This document shows, piece after piece, positions 4,310 through 5,066 of a stretch of 5,066 nt of DNA. Positions within the stretch are counted from its first letter, which is position 1, and each line of letters starts with the position of its first letter. Where the stretch lies: the NCBI GenBank assembly GCA_023394415.1, contig JAEXAR010000028.1:1-5066 (forward strand), read 5' to 3'. The notes under the pieces are model-generated. The model was not told the DNA's origin, did not search any database, and saw only the letters and a list, made by a program, of their open reading frames with translations. The translations under genes and the position numbers were made by a program. Origin of the DNA: Bacteroidota bacterium (GTDB taxonomy: Bacteria; Bacteroidota; Bacteroidia; Flavobacteriales; Weeksellaceae).

Positions 4310-5066
4310 ACCCGTAGTGCATTATCACGCGAGATTTATTTTTAGGTTGTTTATATTTCTGCCGAAAAGAAATTTATTCAGATATTGAATAGTTGTTAGT
4401 GTTGCAATTTTAGCCAAAATTCTGGTTTTAAAACCTTGAAAAGTTTTGGCATAGTTCCTTCTAATCATAAATTGGTCACAAAGTTGGGAAAATAACGTTT
4501 CGATTCTTTTCCGATATTTTTTGAACTGATAAAACTGTGGCTTGTAGTCTTTTTGATTTCTCCTTTTAGGAGTTTCTAATTCTATATTTACCTCATTGAA
4601 TAAGTCTAACTGGATGGTTTGGGATAAATAGCCTTTGTCCCCAAGCAACACACAGTCAGATATTTGGAGTTTTATATCTTGCAAGTAGTGGATGTCGTGA
4701 ACGGATGCAGGAGAAATATCAAAACTCTGAAAAACCCCAGAAATTGAACATACAGCATGTAGTTTATATCCATAAAAATGTAGGTTCTGCGAAGCACAAA
4801 ATCCTTTGTTGGGATAAGCATAATCTACATCCTTGCAAATCCTGCTTCTGGAGGAACGAGATAGTTTACATACTTCCAAAGGCATGCTGTCTACTACAAA
4901 GTAATTTTCAGATTCATTCAATTTATCCACCATTTTCATTCTTATTTCTTCGATAAAAGGGAATAGTTTTCGCTTCCTTCTGTTATAAACACTTCTTTCA
5001 ATTTTTGGTTCAATTTCAAAACCTTTTATTTCTCTAAAAAGTTGATGTTCAGAATCAATGGACTTA
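4310..5066 (-). mobile_element. IS982-family insertion sequence (partial, runs off right edge)
   Basis: The family is given by the transposase. The boundary is inferred: IS982-type elements usually begin with AC and their transposase stop lies very near the end. ACCCGTAGTGCA starts at 4310 and the transposase stop is at 4325-4327, only 15 bases inside. The other end, and so the inverted repeat and target duplication, lie beyond base 5066. The precise edge could be off by a few bases because of the A run at 4307-4310. Confidence 0.75.
4325..5066 (-). CDS. IS982-family DDE transposase (N-terminus cut by the window edge)
   Basis: The frame is open without interruption to the right edge, giving 246 visible residues. 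An internal ATG at 4939 is not the true start, since the coding sequence continues upstream as SIDSEHQLFREIKGFEI and then RSVYNRRKRKLFPF, typical of the family's N-terminal part. IS982 transposases are about 290 residues, so some 45 are missing. Counting from the Met at 4939, the catalytic acids are Asp17 (FVVDSMP), Asp101 (LLGDKGYL) and Glu147 (KRIETLFSQL), with 46 residues between the last two. KRRNQKDY and RKRIE supply the usual basic character. No stop or frameshift is seen, so it may be active. It cuts both DNA strands at the element ends and moves the IS. It runs convergent to the GLPGLI locus. Confidence 0.92.
   Translation of the reverse strand, partial: KSIDSEHQLFREIKGFEIEPKIERSVYNRRKRKLFPFIEEIRMKMVDKLNESENYFVVDSMPLEVCKLSRSSRSRICKDVDYAYPNKGFCASQNLHFYGYKLHAVCSISGVFQSFDISPASVHDIHYLQDIKLQISDCVLLGDKGYLSQTIQLDLFNEVNIELETPKRRNQKDYKPQFYQFKKYRKRIETLFSQLCDQFMIRRNYAKTFQGFKTRILAKIATLTTIQYLNKFLFGRNINNLKINLA

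Noticed and set aside
4705..4956. Open plus-strand frame opposite the IS982 transposase
   Set aside because: It lies antisense to an intact DDE transposase and has no independent support.

Overview
The window looks like chromosome from a low-GC member of the Bacteroidota, most likely a flavobacterium of the Chryseobacterium/Elizabethkingia type (inference). The support is: A-rich leaders without Shine-Dalgarno sequences, promoter -7 boxes fitting the Bacteroidota TAnnTTTG pattern, a GLPGLI-family exported protein next to the end of an outer-membrane beta-barrel gene, and a small acidic protein of flavobacterial character.

Layout. Bases 1-124 look like the end of an IS256-type insertion sequence. 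It carries a long AT-rich hairpin and stops flush against a rho-independent terminator (125-154). A leftward block follows: a 3-hydroxybutyryl-CoA dehydrogenase (2774 to 1884), a multi-spanning GT-C/GT39-like membrane protein six bases behind it (1877 to 483), and a small, very acidic conserved protein (401 to 156) with its own -7 box. Bases 2775-2981 form a divergent control region. It holds a 9-bp inverted repeat over the dehydrogenase promoter and a 21-bp phased tandem repeat (two perfect cores, one good and one weak copy) directly upstream of a rightward promoter.

The rightward block begins with a 112-residue exported protein with two cysteines (2982-3320). A clear terminator follows, then a GLPGLI-family exported protein (3401-4120). 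Behind that lies only the last ~50 codons of a TonB-dependent-receptor-like outer-membrane barrel (to 4308). GLPGLI genes commonly sit beside such a barrel gene, so nearly all of the partner has been lost here and the GLPGLI C-terminus looks short. From about base 4310 an IS982-family element begins. Its transposase runs leftward with all three DDE acidic residues and is cut by the window edge at its N-terminal side.

Functionally there are two unrelated units: a metabolic/envelope operon on the minus strand and a decayed surface-protein locus on the plus strand, with IS material of different families at both window ends. The most interesting items are the phased repeats feeding the small secreted protein and the eroded GLPGLI/barrel pair. 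I see no clear case for a wholly new system.
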